Source: Mycobacterium marinum
GTDB lineage: Bacteria; Actinomycetota; Actinomycetes; Mycobacteriales; Mycobacteriaceae
Assembly (NCBI RefSeq): GCF_003391395.1
Contig: NZ_CP024190.1
Span: 124,001 to 188,000 of the forward strand
Direction of reading: 5' to 3'
Length of the DNA stretch: 64,000 nt
The position numbers were made by a program, and so were the translations under genes. This document shows positions 34,648-42,746 of this stretch, piece by piece (positions within the stretch are counted from its first letter, which is position 1; the number at the start of each line of letters is the position of its first letter). The notes beneath the pieces are model-generated. The model did no database searches, was not told where the DNA came from, and saw only the letters and a program-made list of their open reading frames with translations.

Positions 34648-35783
34648 TCATACCGGCCGGCGGAGAGCCAATTCGAGGCCGTTGTCACGCATGACGGCGC
34701 GACACTGGTCGGGCGCGTAGTCGAAGTTCTGCAGATCCTTGATGTAGGAGGCGGGTTCGGCCAGTCCTTCGACGTGGGGGTAGTCCGAACCCATGATGAT
34801 GCGATCCGCACGCGTTTGAAGGTCTCCCGGGGGTCTTCCTGATAGATGAAGGGAATCTGGCCGTAGGACTTGGTCAGCTTCTCGAACAGGTGGAAGACCC
34901 AGGCCGAGCCGCTCTCGATGCAGGCCATCCGCAGGTTGGGGAACCGGTGAAAGAGGCCCTTGTGCAAGTGGTTGGCGAAGGTGTCCTGCAACGGATCCCC
35001 GGAGAACAACGACCGAAAGCCCAGCAGCGCCTGAAAAGACATCATGTAGTCCGCTTCGCCCCAGGCCGGCATGAACTTCGAGTAGTAGGTCTCGCCCGAG
35101 TGGTAGCACACGGTGATGCCGGAGTCGTTGGCCAACTGCCAGAACGGGTCGAACAGTGGATCACCGGGCGCACGCATGCCGACCTCGGTGGAGACCGGTC
35201 CGGGAACCATGACGATAAAGCGCGCGTCGTGGCGCAGCGCCCACTCGAGCTCCCGCACGGCGTTATCCGGTATGCACAGCGTGATGTATGGGGCGGCGAA
35301 AATCCTTTCCTGATAGGCGAATCCCCAGTCCTCCTGCATCCAGCGATTGAAGGCGCGGAAGGTCGCCGCCGTGGCCTCCCGGTCGGGCAGCAGCGCTTGC
35401 TCCATCCCGACCCCGAGGGTGGGCAGCATGATGCAGCCCTGCATGCCCTGTTCGTCCATGGCCGCCAGCCGAGCGTCGCGGTCACGGTATTCGGGGCGAA
35501 TCGGCTCCAGGTCGCCGAACAGTGCGTTGAGGTCGGCGCCTCTGAGATTGCGGCCGCGGAAGTACTCGTCGAGCGCGCCGGGCTTGCCGACCGGGTCGAA
35601 GGTCGGATTCGGGATGAACCTGTTTACCCTGCCCCCGACGATCAGCCGCGCTCTGCCGTCCAGCTGGGCCCACTGGATGGCACGCCTTTTGTATTCGCGC
35701 TCGATGTGGCGGGTGAACGCGTCCACCGCCTCGTAGTAGTGGTTGTCGCAGTCGAAGAACGTGAACCCGAGCTCGGTCTTCAT
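34648..35783 (-). pseudogene. Amidohydrolase_2 family, broken by internal deletion and frameshift
   Basis: From ATG 35783 the frame encodes ~320 residues of a normal metal-dependent amidohydrolase: FDCDNHYYEAVDAF at the N-terminus, a cofactor His in CYHSGETYYS, and MACIESGSAW. It then reads ...DPRETFKRVRIA and becomes nonsense. The true C-terminus (RADRIIMGSDYPHVEGLAEP, then IKDLQNFDYAPDQC) continues in another frame, ending at 34648. The break is near 34805-34818. Related proteins have about 20-25 residues between ETF and the GSDYPH motif, missing here, so a non-triplet deletion of ~60-75 bp occurred. The product is probably inactive unless this is an assembly error. Confidence 0.8.
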
Positions 35784-35846
35784 CGCCGTCGTGTCCTTTC
35801 CGTGGCCGGACCCGATCCAGCCGAGCCAGGCCGCATCATCGAAGGC

Positions 35847-35861
35847 TAGAACGATGTTTCA
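35847..35861. promoter_or_regulatory. TRRAAC-N3-GTTYYA-type site 1
   Basis: TAGAACGATGTTTCA, an imperfect inverted repeat upstream of the amidohydrolase pseudogene. It belongs to a set of three similar sites in this locus (see also 35913-35927 and 39094-39108). Confidence 0.5.
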
Positions 35862-35912
35862 CTTTGTACAAGCCAAATGCGCGTTATAGCGCTCATCTAT
35901 CCGGGAAAATGC

Positions 35913-35927
35913 AAGAACGGTGTTCTG
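35913..35927. promoter_or_regulatory. TRRAAC-N3-GTTYYA-type site 2
   Basis: AAGAACGGTGTTCTG contains perfect 5-bp arms AGAAC/GTTCT with a 3-bp spacer. It lies between the acyl-CoA dehydrogenase 3' end and the pseudogene promoter region. Confidence 0.5.
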
Positions 35928-35937
35928 TTTAGTGAAG

Positions 35938-38163
35938 CTATTTGCGGGGAAGGCCGAGGATCATCGAAGCGATGACGGTCAGCTGGATCTCCGCGGTACC
36001 CCCGCCGATGAGCTCGGAAGGCATGTCGAAGTACGGCCCGAGTACGGCCGGATCCGAGTCCTCCAGCATCGCGACGCGCCCGGCCAGGCCCAGCGTTGCG
36101 GTCCAGACCCGCCGCAGCAGCAGCACCATCGCGTACTTGGCGATGCTGGAGGTCGGGCCGGCAACTTGTCCCTGGATCTGTCGCAGCGTCTCGCGCAACA
36201 CCATCGCCTTGATGGCGGTGGTGTGGGACTCGACATCGCCGACCGCCCGCAGCGCCGCGTCCTGGTCGAGCCCATCGGCCATCGCCACGTGTCGAAGTAC
36301 CTGCGTGCGATCGATATTGACGTAATTACCTATCGCCGTGCGTTCGACGGCCATGGTTGCCACCGCCAGATCCCAACCGTCGCCCGGATTTCCGACCAAC
36401 ATGTCGTCGGCAACGAACACATCGGTGAAAAAGACCTCGTTGAAGTCGAACCGGCCACTGGCCTGCTTGATCGGTGAGACCTCGATGCCCGGGGACGCCA
36501 TGTCGACGAGGAAGTAGCTGATCCCGCGGTGTTTCGCCGCGTCGGGGTCGGTGCGCGCCAACAGCGCCCCGAACTGTGCCCGGTCGGCGTGGGAGGTCCA
36601 GATCTTGTGCCCGTTGACCAGCCATCCCCCGTCGACCTTGACGGCGCGGGTGCGCAGCGACGCCAGGTCTGAACCGGCTCCCGGTTCGCTGAACAGCTGG
36701 CACCATCTTTGGGTTCCGCGCAGGATGGGCCACCCGAACCGGTCGCGTTGCAGGTCGGATCCTCGGTCGAGAATCGTCGGGAAGATCCACTCCGCGATAC
36801 CCAGGGATGGCTTGGTCACGCCGGGGCGCTTGCTGAACTCCTCGGCAATGATCACCTGCTGCACCGGCGTCGCGGCCAGGCCCCACGGCTTGGCTAGATG
36901 TGGGGCGGCCAGACCCGCCTCGGCCAGCAGATCCCGTTGTGACCCGTGCGCCAGGCCGGGATTCCTGGAGTCATCGGTGGGATGCTCGTTGGCTAGCGCT
37001 TGTGCCCGGTCCAGTGTGGCCGCTACTTGGGCCCGGAACTCGGATTCGACGTTGCCCAAATTGACTGCGGTAGAGCGACTCAGCGTGCGGGCCAGCTCGC
37101 CGGCCGCACGGCTGAAGCGGGTTGTCGGCCCCAGCGACGCGGCCAGGCTGATCGCGCGGCGCCAGTACAGGTGCATGTCGTGTTCCCACGTGTAGCCGAT
37201 CGCGCCAAACATCAGCAGGGCATCGAGAGTCAGGTCGGGGGCCGGACCCACCGCCACCAGGGCAGCCGACGCAGCGGCCAGGCGGTGCTGCTCGAGGGGC
37301 TCGTCGGCGGCGCGCACCGCGTCCCAGGCCGCTGCCGCGGCCAGTTCGGCGTTGACCAGCAGCACAGCGGCTTTGTGCTGCAGGGCCTGAAAGGCCCCAA
37401 CGGGTTTGCCGAACTGCTCGCGGGTGCGGATATAGTCCACGGCGGCTTCGGCGCCGCGGCGTACCGTCCCCGCCGCGGCGCATGCCGCAAGGGCCACCAC
37501 CAGGCAGCGAGCCCGCGCGGTCGCGATCCCAGACACCAGTGACTCGGCCGGGACGACATGGTCGGCGAGGGTCAGCACACCCACGTCGGTGCACAGATCG
37601 GTGCCGCGCTGCGGCTGGACCGAAAGGCCCGAACCCGGCGATCGCGGGTCCAGCACGAACCACAGCTGGGCGCCGTCTTCGGAACGTGCGGCTAGCAGAA
37701 CACGTTGCGCCGCACAGATTCCCAGCGTCGTATGAGACGAGCCATCAAGGCGCCAACCGGCCGCGACCCGGGCGGCGCGCACGTCGCAATGTTCGGGCAG
37801 CACGACGGCCGCGGTAGCGCCGCCAGCCAGCTCCGCTATCAGTGCTGCCGCGGATGTGTCCGCCAACCCCGCGACCGCGCTTGCCGTCGCGGTGCTCAAC
37901 AACGGCCCCGGCAGCAACGCCGCGGCGGCCGCCTCGAGCACGCAGGCCATGTCCGCCAGCGTGCCGCCCTGGCCGCCGGCGTCCTCGCTCAAATGCACGG
38001 CATGAAAGCCGTGCGCGGTGAATTCCTCCCACCACGGCGGCAATTCGCCGGCCGCGATCGAGTCCCATGCGGCCCGGGTCTTGTCTATCGGCGCATGCCG
38101 GGCCGCGAACTGAGCGACGGCCTGGGCCAGTTGCTCTTGTTCGGCCGTGATCGCCAGCGCCAC
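35938..38163 (-). CDS. Tandem (fused) acyl-CoA dehydrogenase, FadE34-like
   Basis: A 741-residue protein with two acyl-CoA dehydrogenase folds. The N-terminal half (~1-370) has REQFGKPVGAFQALQHKAA. The C-terminal half (~375-741) has LFSEPGAGSDLASLRTRAVK, WLVNGHKIWTSHADRAQFG and GGGTAEIQL. This resembles FadE34 (Rv3573c), in which the two halves replace the alpha2-beta2 steroid acyl-CoA dehydrogenases and act on a C22-type side chain, but the substrate here is unproven. GTG 38163 begins 7 bp after the upstream amidohydrolase, so the two are co-transcribed. Confidence 0.88.
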   Translation of the reverse strand: MALAITAEQEQLAQAVAQFAARHAPIDKTRAAWDSIAAGELPPWWEEFTAHGFHAVHLSEDAGGQGGTLADMACVLEAAAAALLPGPLLSTATASAVAGLADTSAAALIAELAGGATAAVVLPEHCDVRAARVAAGWRLDGSSHTTLGICAAQRVLLAARSEDGAQLWFVLDPRSPGSGLSVQPQRGTDLCTDVGVLTLADHVVPAESLVSGIATARARCLVVALAACAAAGTVRRGAEAAVDYIRTREQFGKPVGAFQALQHKAAVLLVNAELAAAAAWDAVRAADEPLEQHRLAAASAALVAVGPAPDLTLDALLMFGAIGYTWEHDMHLYWRRAISLAASLGPTTRFSRAAGELARTLSRSTAVNLGNVESEFRAQVAATLDRAQALANEHPTDDSRNPGLAHGSQRDLLAEAGLAAPHLAKPWGLAATPVQQVIIAEEFSKRPGVTKPSLGIAEWIFPTILDRGSDLQRDRFGWPILRGTQRWCQLFSEPGAGSDLASLRTRAVKVDGGWLVNGHKIWTSHADRAQFGALLARTDPDAAKHRGISYFLVDMASPGIEVSPIKQASGRFDFNEVFFTDVFVADDMLVGNPGDGWDLAVATMAVERTAIGNYVNIDRTQVLRHVAMADGLDQDAALRAVGDVESHTTAIKAMVLRETLRQIQGQVAGPTSSIAKYAMVLLLRRVWTATLGLAGRVAMLEDSDPAVLGPYFDMPSELIGGGTAEIQLTVIASMILGLPRK

Positions 38164-38170
38164 TGGATGG

Positions 38171-39037
38171 TCAGCCCGTCAAGCCCAGAATTCGAGCGGC
38201 GTTGCCGTAGAGGAACTTCGGCCAGACTTCGTCTTTGAGGCCGACCTTGGGCAGCTCGCTGAATATCCGTTCCAGTGACAACCCCATCGGGAAGTAGCCG
38301 GCATAGAGAACCTTGTCCGCGCCGCGCGAATTCGCGTAGTCGATGATGGCCTTCGGGTAGTACTTGGGTGCGAAGGCAGAGGTGGAGTAATACAGGTTGG
38401 GCCACTTCAGCATCAGCTTGACGGCTAGCTCCTCCCAGGGTTCGCAGCCGTGGCGAGTGACGAAGACCAGATCGGGAAAGTCGAACATCACGATGTCGAT
38501 CCGGGAAACCTCCTGGGGCCGGAAAGGAAGCCGCGGGCCGGGGATGCCGGCGCAGACGAAGATGGGTATGCCGAGTTCGACGCAGGTGGCATAGATGGGA
38601 TACATCTTCGGATCATCGATGGGGACTTGGGGGAAGGTGCCGGCCGGAAACACTGAGGTCGCGCGGATGCCGAACTGCTCGTATTCCCGACGGATCGCGG
38701 CGACCGACCCCATCACATCGTTCGGATCGGCTATCGCTCCGGACGGGATGAACCGGTCGGGGAATGTCTCGAGTGCCAGCTGCGCGGAGTCCTCCCGGAC
38801 CCCGATCATGGCCTTCTCGATGTTGAACCGGTCCATCTGCTGCAGCACCAGGGACACCGGATCATCGGTGGGCAGGCCCTTGGGCACGTCCTTGAACATG
38901 TACTCGACGGGGAACTCGAAGTTCTCTTTGGACTCACGGTCCTTGGTCTGCTTGCGAATGAAGTCATATTGGGCGGACCCCTCGTGCGGGAATCCGATCA
39001 TGGTGTCGATCACCGGCAAACCGACAGGTCCGGCCAT
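38171..39037 (-). CDS. Amidohydrolase family protein
   Basis: A 288-residue amidohydrolase_2-type TIM barrel (VIDTMIGFPHEGSAQYDF; FVCAGIPGPRLPF; VFVTRHGCEPWEELAVKLM; LYAGYFPMGL). The usual N-terminal HxH metal site is not obvious and the GSDYP position reads AGYFP, so the active site differs from typical metal-dependent members. ATG 39037 is preceded by GGAGGACGC. It is the first gene of a two-gene transcript with the tandem acyl-CoA dehydrogenase. Confidence 0.78.
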   Translation of the reverse strand: MAGPVGLPVIDTMIGFPHEGSAQYDFIRKQTKDRESKENFEFPVEYMFKDVPKGLPTDDPVSLVLQQMDRFNIEKAMIGVREDSAQLALETFPDRFIPSGAIADPNDVMGSVAAIRREYEQFGIRATSVFPAGTFPQVPIDDPKMYPIYATCVELGIPIFVCAGIPGPRLPFRPQEVSRIDIVMFDFPDLVFVTRHGCEPWEELAVKLMLKWPNLYYSTSAFAPKYYPKAIIDYANSRGADKVLYAGYFPMGLSLERIFSELPKVGLKDEVWPKFLYGNAARILGLTG

Positions 39038-39351
39038 TGCGTCCTCCGATCAGGCGCGAGTCTTCGACACTAGCACCGCGCCTGACACAATGGTGAAACC
39101 GAGTTCTACCTACGTCAAGGACGGTGGTGGGCGAAAGCTGGCACAACAGGCCGGATATGCCGTTTGTATGCCGTAGCATTTGGTCAACACAAAGAAGGGC
39201 GTTCTGGAAACGGGGCCCGTTCTTGCCGTCGGGTTGAATCGGAGGTCGCGCCATCGGTACATCAGCCCCCGACCTGACACCGTCGCCCGAGGCGGCGCAG
39301 GGCCGCTCGCGGATCAATCGCGCCAACCCCGACGTCGTTCCGCTGGCGGAG
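39038..39351. other. Intergenic region between divergent amidohydrolase and TetR genes
   Basis: A 314-bp region containing the third TRRAAC-N3-GTTYYA site. Part of it (39253-39351) may encode an N-terminal extension of the TetR protein from a non-standard ATC start. Confidence 0.5.
39094..39108. promoter_or_regulatory. TRRAAC-N3-GTTYYA-type site 3
   Basis: TGAAACCGAGTTCTA, the third 15-bp site of the set, lies 57 bp upstream of the amidohydrolase-fadE start and in the promoter region of the divergent TetR gene. It is the likely operator of that TetR protein. Confidence 0.55.
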
Positions 39352-39927
39352 ATGACCGCCAGCCAGCTGTTTCGTCGCGCAAAAGTGATCGAAGAGGTGA
39401 TCGATCTGATCGCCGATGTCGGCGCCGACGCGGTACAGATGCGTGACGTGGCCCAGCGTTCGGGAGTGGCCCTGGCCACCGTCTATCGCTACTTCAGTTC
39501 CAAGGAGCACCTGTTGGCGGCGGCGCTTCAGGACTGGCAGATGCGGCTGACCCGCCGCATTCTGAGTGCCAGCGGCTCACCCGATCAAGACCCGCTGCCG
39601 GGCATCCTGGACTACCTGCGCCGAGCGTTGCGCGCCTTTCATCGCAATCCCGAGATGACGGCGTTGATGCTTCAGATGATGACCTCTACCGATCGGGACG
39701 CGAAAGCGACGATCGACCAGATGGATCGCACCAACGTCGAGATGTTCAATCGCCTACTGCACGGTGTTGCCCCAGCAGACATTTCGAATGTCAGCTTCGC
39801 TCTCAACGCCGCACTTAGCGGTGCGCTGACCGGGTTGCTGACCAGCAGGCTGACCTTGGAGGAAGCGCTCGGCCATGTCGAGTGGGTCGCGCGTGCTCTG
39901 CTCGATGAAGGCCGGCCGCATCCGTGA
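39352..39927 (+). CDS. KstR-like TetR family regulator
   Basis: A TetR protein of 191 residues from ATG 39352. Its helix-turn-helix (GADAVQMRDVAQRSGVALAT then VYRYFSSKEHLLAAAL) is KstR-like. The frame stays open upstream to a TGA at 39235-39237; a GGAGG at 39241 followed by ATC 39253 could start a 33-residue longer form, but ATC starts are rare. It is divergent from the amidohydrolase-fadE transcript and probably represses it. The KstR resemblance plus the FadE34-like neighbour suggest a steroid-like or other acyl-CoA ligand. Confidence 0.85.
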   Translation: MTASQLFRRAKVIEEVIDLIADVGADAVQMRDVAQRSGVALATVYRYFSSKEHLLAAALQDWQMRLTRRILSASGSPDQDPLPGILDYLRRALRAFHRNPEMTALMLQMMTSTDRDAKATIDQMDRTNVEMFNRLLHGVAPADISNVSFALNAALSGALTGLLTSRLTLEEALGHVEWVARALLDEGRPHP

Positions 39928-39936
39928 AGCGGGGCG

Positions 39937-41151
39937 TTAGGCCGCCGACCTTTCCAGGATGTGCACGCCGCACGCAGAGCCCAAACCGATCACGTGAGCC
40001 AGCCCGACTTTGGCGTTGTCGATCTGACGGTCGCCGGCCTCGCCGCGCAGGTGATGGCAGATCTCCCAGACGTTGGCGATGCCGGTGGCCGCGATGGGAT
40101 GGCCCTTGGACTGCAGCCCGCCGGACACGTTGACCGGCGCGGAGCCGTCGCGCCACGGGGCGCCTGACTCGAAAAAGTCTGCGGCACCGCCCTGTTCGCA
40201 CAGCATCAGGTTGTCGTAATGCACCAGCTCGGCGGTGGCGAAGCAATCGTGCAGCTCGACTAGATCGAGATCGCTGGGGCCAATGCCGGCCTGCTCGTAG
40301 GCGGTCTTGGCGGCGTTGCGGGTCAACGTGTTGACGTTTGGCAGGACCTGGCAGCCCGGCTCGTAGGGATCGGTGGTCAGCACCGATGCCGAAACCTTCA
40401 CCGCGCGTCGACGCTGCCGTGCGGACAGAGACTTCAGCGTCTCGCCATTGCACACGATCGCGGCGGCGGCGCCGTCACAGTTGGCCGAGCACATCGGCCG
40501 GGTGTTGGGGTAGGCGATCATGACGTCGTTCATGATCTGCTCGAGCGTGAACCTCTTCTGATAGGCGGCCAGCGGGTTCAGTGTCGAATGGGCGTGGTTT
40601 TTCTCGCTGATCTTGGCGAACAGCTCGAAGCTGGTGCCGCCGTACTTGTGTCCGTATTCGGTGCCGATCTGAGCGAATACGCCCGGCATGGTCTCGGTGC
40701 CGATCCGCCCATCCACCGGCGCGACCGCGCCGTAGCGACCGGCCGGGGTCCAGACGTCGGCGTCGCTCTTCTTCTTCTTACCTCCCCCACCGAGCAGCCC
40801 GGCGCCGGACAACTTTTCGACCCCGACAGCCATGCCGTAGTCGACCTCGCCGGCCTTCACCGCCATGATGGCGGTCCGCAATGCGGTGGCCCCGGTGGCG
40901 CAGGCGTTGGCCACGTTGTACACCGGGATGCCGGTCTGGCCGATCTGTTTTTGTAGCTGCTGACCGATCCCGGCGTTGGCGGCCATCAGGTTGCCGGCCG
41001 CGAGTACGCCGATGTCGGCCATGCTCACGCCGGCGTCATCGAGCGCGCTCATCGCGGCCTGGGCCGCCAGGTCGACGGTGTCGAGGTCGGGGTGCTTGCC
41101 GAACTTGGTCATCCGGATCCCGAGGATCCAAATCTCGTCGCTGGCGCTCAT
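39937..41151 (-). CDS. Thiolase/SCP-x-type lipid-transfer protein (Ltp)
   Basis: A 404-residue thiolase-fold protein of the Ltp group. The nucleophile Cys lies in VANACATGATALRTAI, and His residues are in ELHDCFATAELV and SKGHPIAATG. The C-terminal CG motif is LGSACGVH. A GGGGKKKKSDAD insertion near residue 120 is unusual. Ltp proteins with a DUF35 partner cleave side chains by (retro)-aldol or thiolytic reactions, as in steroid degradation. ATG 41151 is 30 bp after the DUF35 gene, its likely partner. Confidence 0.85.
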   Translation of the reverse strand: MSASDEIWILGIRMTKFGKHPDLDTVDLAAQAAMSALDDAGVSMADIGVLAAGNLMAANAGIGQQLQKQIGQTGIPVYNVANACATGATALRTAIMAVKAGEVDYGMAVGVEKLSGAGLLGGGGKKKKSDADVWTPAGRYGAVAPVDGRIGTETMPGVFAQIGTEYGHKYGGTSFELFAKISEKNHAHSTLNPLAAYQKRFTLEQIMNDVMIAYPNTRPMCSANCDGAAAAIVCNGETLKSLSARQRRRAVKVSASVLTTDPYEPGCQVLPNVNTLTRNAAKTAYEQAGIGPSDLDLVELHDCFATAELVHYDNLMLCEQGGAADFFESGAPWRDGSAPVNVSGGLQSKGHPIAATGIANVWEICHHLRGEAGDRQIDNAKVGLAHVIGLGSACGVHILERSAA

Positions 41152-41181
41152 CGTCGTTGCCCTTTCCGCGGTGCCGGATGG

Positions 41182-41580
41182 TCAAGTGGCGGGCTCGAAG
41201 CCGAAGCCGATCGCTTCGGTCCCCTGCGCGTCGGTGCCGATCGCGTAGGTGGCCAGGCGCACCTTCATCCCGTCGTGCACGTGCTCGGGATCGGGGTCGA
41301 CGTTGATGAGATTGGCGCGGACCTGGGTGCCGTCGCAGTCGACCACGGACGCGATGAACGGGGTGGGGATCCCGGGTGCGGCGAAGGTGACGATGGTGAA
41401 CGTGCGCACCGTGCCCTCGGTCGGCACCGGCACGGTGGTGAACTCGGTGGCAAAGCAGTTGGCGCACGCGTTGCGGCGGTCGAAGAAGCGGGCGCCGCAG
41501 TGGGTGCATTCCCGGGCCATGAGGTGCGGATCGCCGTCGTCGAGCACCAGGTAGTCGACCAACGGGATCTGCTTGGTCAT
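41182..41580 (-). CDS. DUF35 OB-fold protein with zinc ribbon, thiolase partner
   Basis: A 132-residue protein. The N-terminal rubredoxin-like zinc ribbon is CTHCGARFFDRRNACANC and an OB fold follows (FTIVTFAAPGIPTPFIASVV). DUF35 proteins form complexes with Ltp-type thiolases and bind acyl-CoA. It lies just upstream of, and on the same strand as, the thiolase gene. Confidence 0.88.
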   Translation of the reverse strand: MTKQIPLVDYLVLDDGDPHLMARECTHCGARFFDRRNACANCFATEFTTVPVPTEGTVRTFTIVTFAAPGIPTPFIASVVDCDGTQVRANLINVDPDPEHVHDGMKVRLATYAIGTDAQGTEAIGFGFEPAT

Positions 41581-41675
41581 GTGAGCACCTCCGCCATGTC
41601 TATCCCCGGTCTATCCCGACCGTAGCGAGTGCGCGCCATCAGCGACAGATGCGGCGACGGCCGCGCTCGAGGCGG

Positions 41676-42092
41676 TTAGAACGGGCTGCTGTTGGACTGC
41701 CAGCGCGCCTCTTCGGGCCGCGGGCCGTAGCGGCGAGCGTAGTCGTCGTGCATCCGCGCCTGCTTCTTCTGTTTGAGCACGTCAACCAGGTTGGGATCCA
41801 GACCGTGCTGGGCCAGCCGGTGCCGGCGCCAGACCTTGTTCAGGGCCAGCGAGATCAACAGCGACCAGATGTAGAGCGGCACCGTCATCTCGGAATGCAC
41901 ATACAGCGAGGCCGGTAACAGCCACAACGGGGCGAGGATCAGAATCGGGGGAAGCGCCCACCTGATCATGTGCCGGCGGATGGCTCCCTTGCCGGCCAGG
42001 TCGTTGGCAACCCAGCTGCGCATCGAATCGGGTAGGCACTTCCCATACGAGTAGGCAATGTACTGCCAGAAATTCGGTTTGTCGGCGGCCAT
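41676..42092 (-). CDS. DUF5313 family membrane protein
   Basis: A 138-residue mycobacterial protein, beginning with FWQYIAYSYGKCLPDSMRSW. Two hydrophobic segments (WALPPILILAPLWLLPASLY and TVPLYIWSLLISLALNKVW) are followed by a basic tail (RRHRLAQHGLDP; EEARWQSNSSPF). The DUF5313 assignment is from the N-terminal signature. Function unknown. Confidence 0.75.
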   Translation of the reverse strand: MAADKPNFWQYIAYSYGKCLPDSMRSWVANDLAGKGAIRRHMIRWALPPILILAPLWLLPASLYVHSEMTVPLYIWSLLISLALNKVWRRHRLAQHGLDPNLVDVLKQKKQARMHDDYARRYGPRPEEARWQSNSSPF

Positions 42093-42122
42093 CAGGACTC
42101 CTATAGGGACAATTTCGAACTG

Positions 42123-42614
42123 TTAGGACTGCGGTGCGTCGGCCGCCAAGGCCGCCACATTGATACGGGTGAGCACACGGTGGAGCTGCTCGAGTTCGGT
42201 CGGGTCGACGCCCAGGCGCGCGATTACGGCAGCGGGTACCTCAGCCGCCCGTTCGCGTAGTGCGATACCGAACCTGGTGAGCTTGACGTCGGTGGAGCGT
42301 TCGTCGGTCGAGTTTCGGGTCCGCGTGACCAGGCCGAGTGCTTCGAGGCGCTTGAGCATCGGCGACAGCGTGGCCGAATCCAGCTGCAGGGTCGCGGCGA
42401 TCTGCTTGACCGCCAGCGCCGAACCCTGTCCCGATGATGTTCTCTGGTTATCCCACAAGGCCAGCATCACCAGATATTGTGGGTGGGTCAGGCCAAGCGG
42501 TTCCAGTAGCGGGCGATAGACGGCCAGGACGGCCCGATTGGTGATCGCGAGCGCGAAACACACCTGCTGTTCGAGGGCAAGTGGATCGGCCTGCGGCGTC
42601 GTTGGTGCGGCCAT
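42123..42614 (-). CDS. MarR family transcriptional regulator
   Basis: A 163-residue MarR protein (LTHPQYLVMLALWDN; AATLQLDSATLSPMLKRLEA; a wing containing STDERSTDVKLTRFG) of the OhrR/SarZ-like branch. A Cys at residue 19 (LEQQVCFALAIT) is in the position of the peroxide-sensing Cys of OhrR. Its own upstream region holds a strong palindrome. No Ohr gene is in the window. Confidence 0.87.
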   Translation of the reverse strand: MAAPTTPQADPLALEQQVCFALAITNRAVLAVYRPLLEPLGLTHPQYLVMLALWDNQRTSSGQGSALAVKQIAATLQLDSATLSPMLKRLEALGLVTRTRNSTDERSTDVKLTRFGIALRERAAEVPAAVIARLGVDPTELEQLHRVLTRINVAALAADAPQS

Positions 42615-42625
42615 ATCTACATCGT

Positions 42626-42656
42626 GCCCTAATAGTTAGTGCACTAGCAATAGGGC
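42626..42656. promoter_or_regulatory. Nested palindromes upstream of the MarR gene
   Basis: The outer arms GCCCTA (42626-42631) and TAGGGC (42651-42656) flank a perfect 10-bp inner palindrome TAGTGCACTA (42637-42646). The site is 12 bp upstream of the MarR start and is a likely autoregulatory operator. Confidence 0.7.
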
Positions 42657-42746
42657 CATTGGTCACTTTCTCGGCTTGAGCGGCCGCGATGGGGTGCGCC
42701 GGGGGTGCTCGGGCGCGCCGCGCCGGTTTTGGATTAGCGTGGCCAG

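Noticed and set aside
39094..39108. KstR box (AAC-N2-GTT)
   Set aside because: The spacer is 3 bp, not 2, so I treat it as a different TetR motif.
39239..39247. Half-copy of the 16-bp palindrome (ATCGGAGGT) before the KstR-like gene
   Set aside because: Only one arm is present, and it can be explained as a ribosome site.
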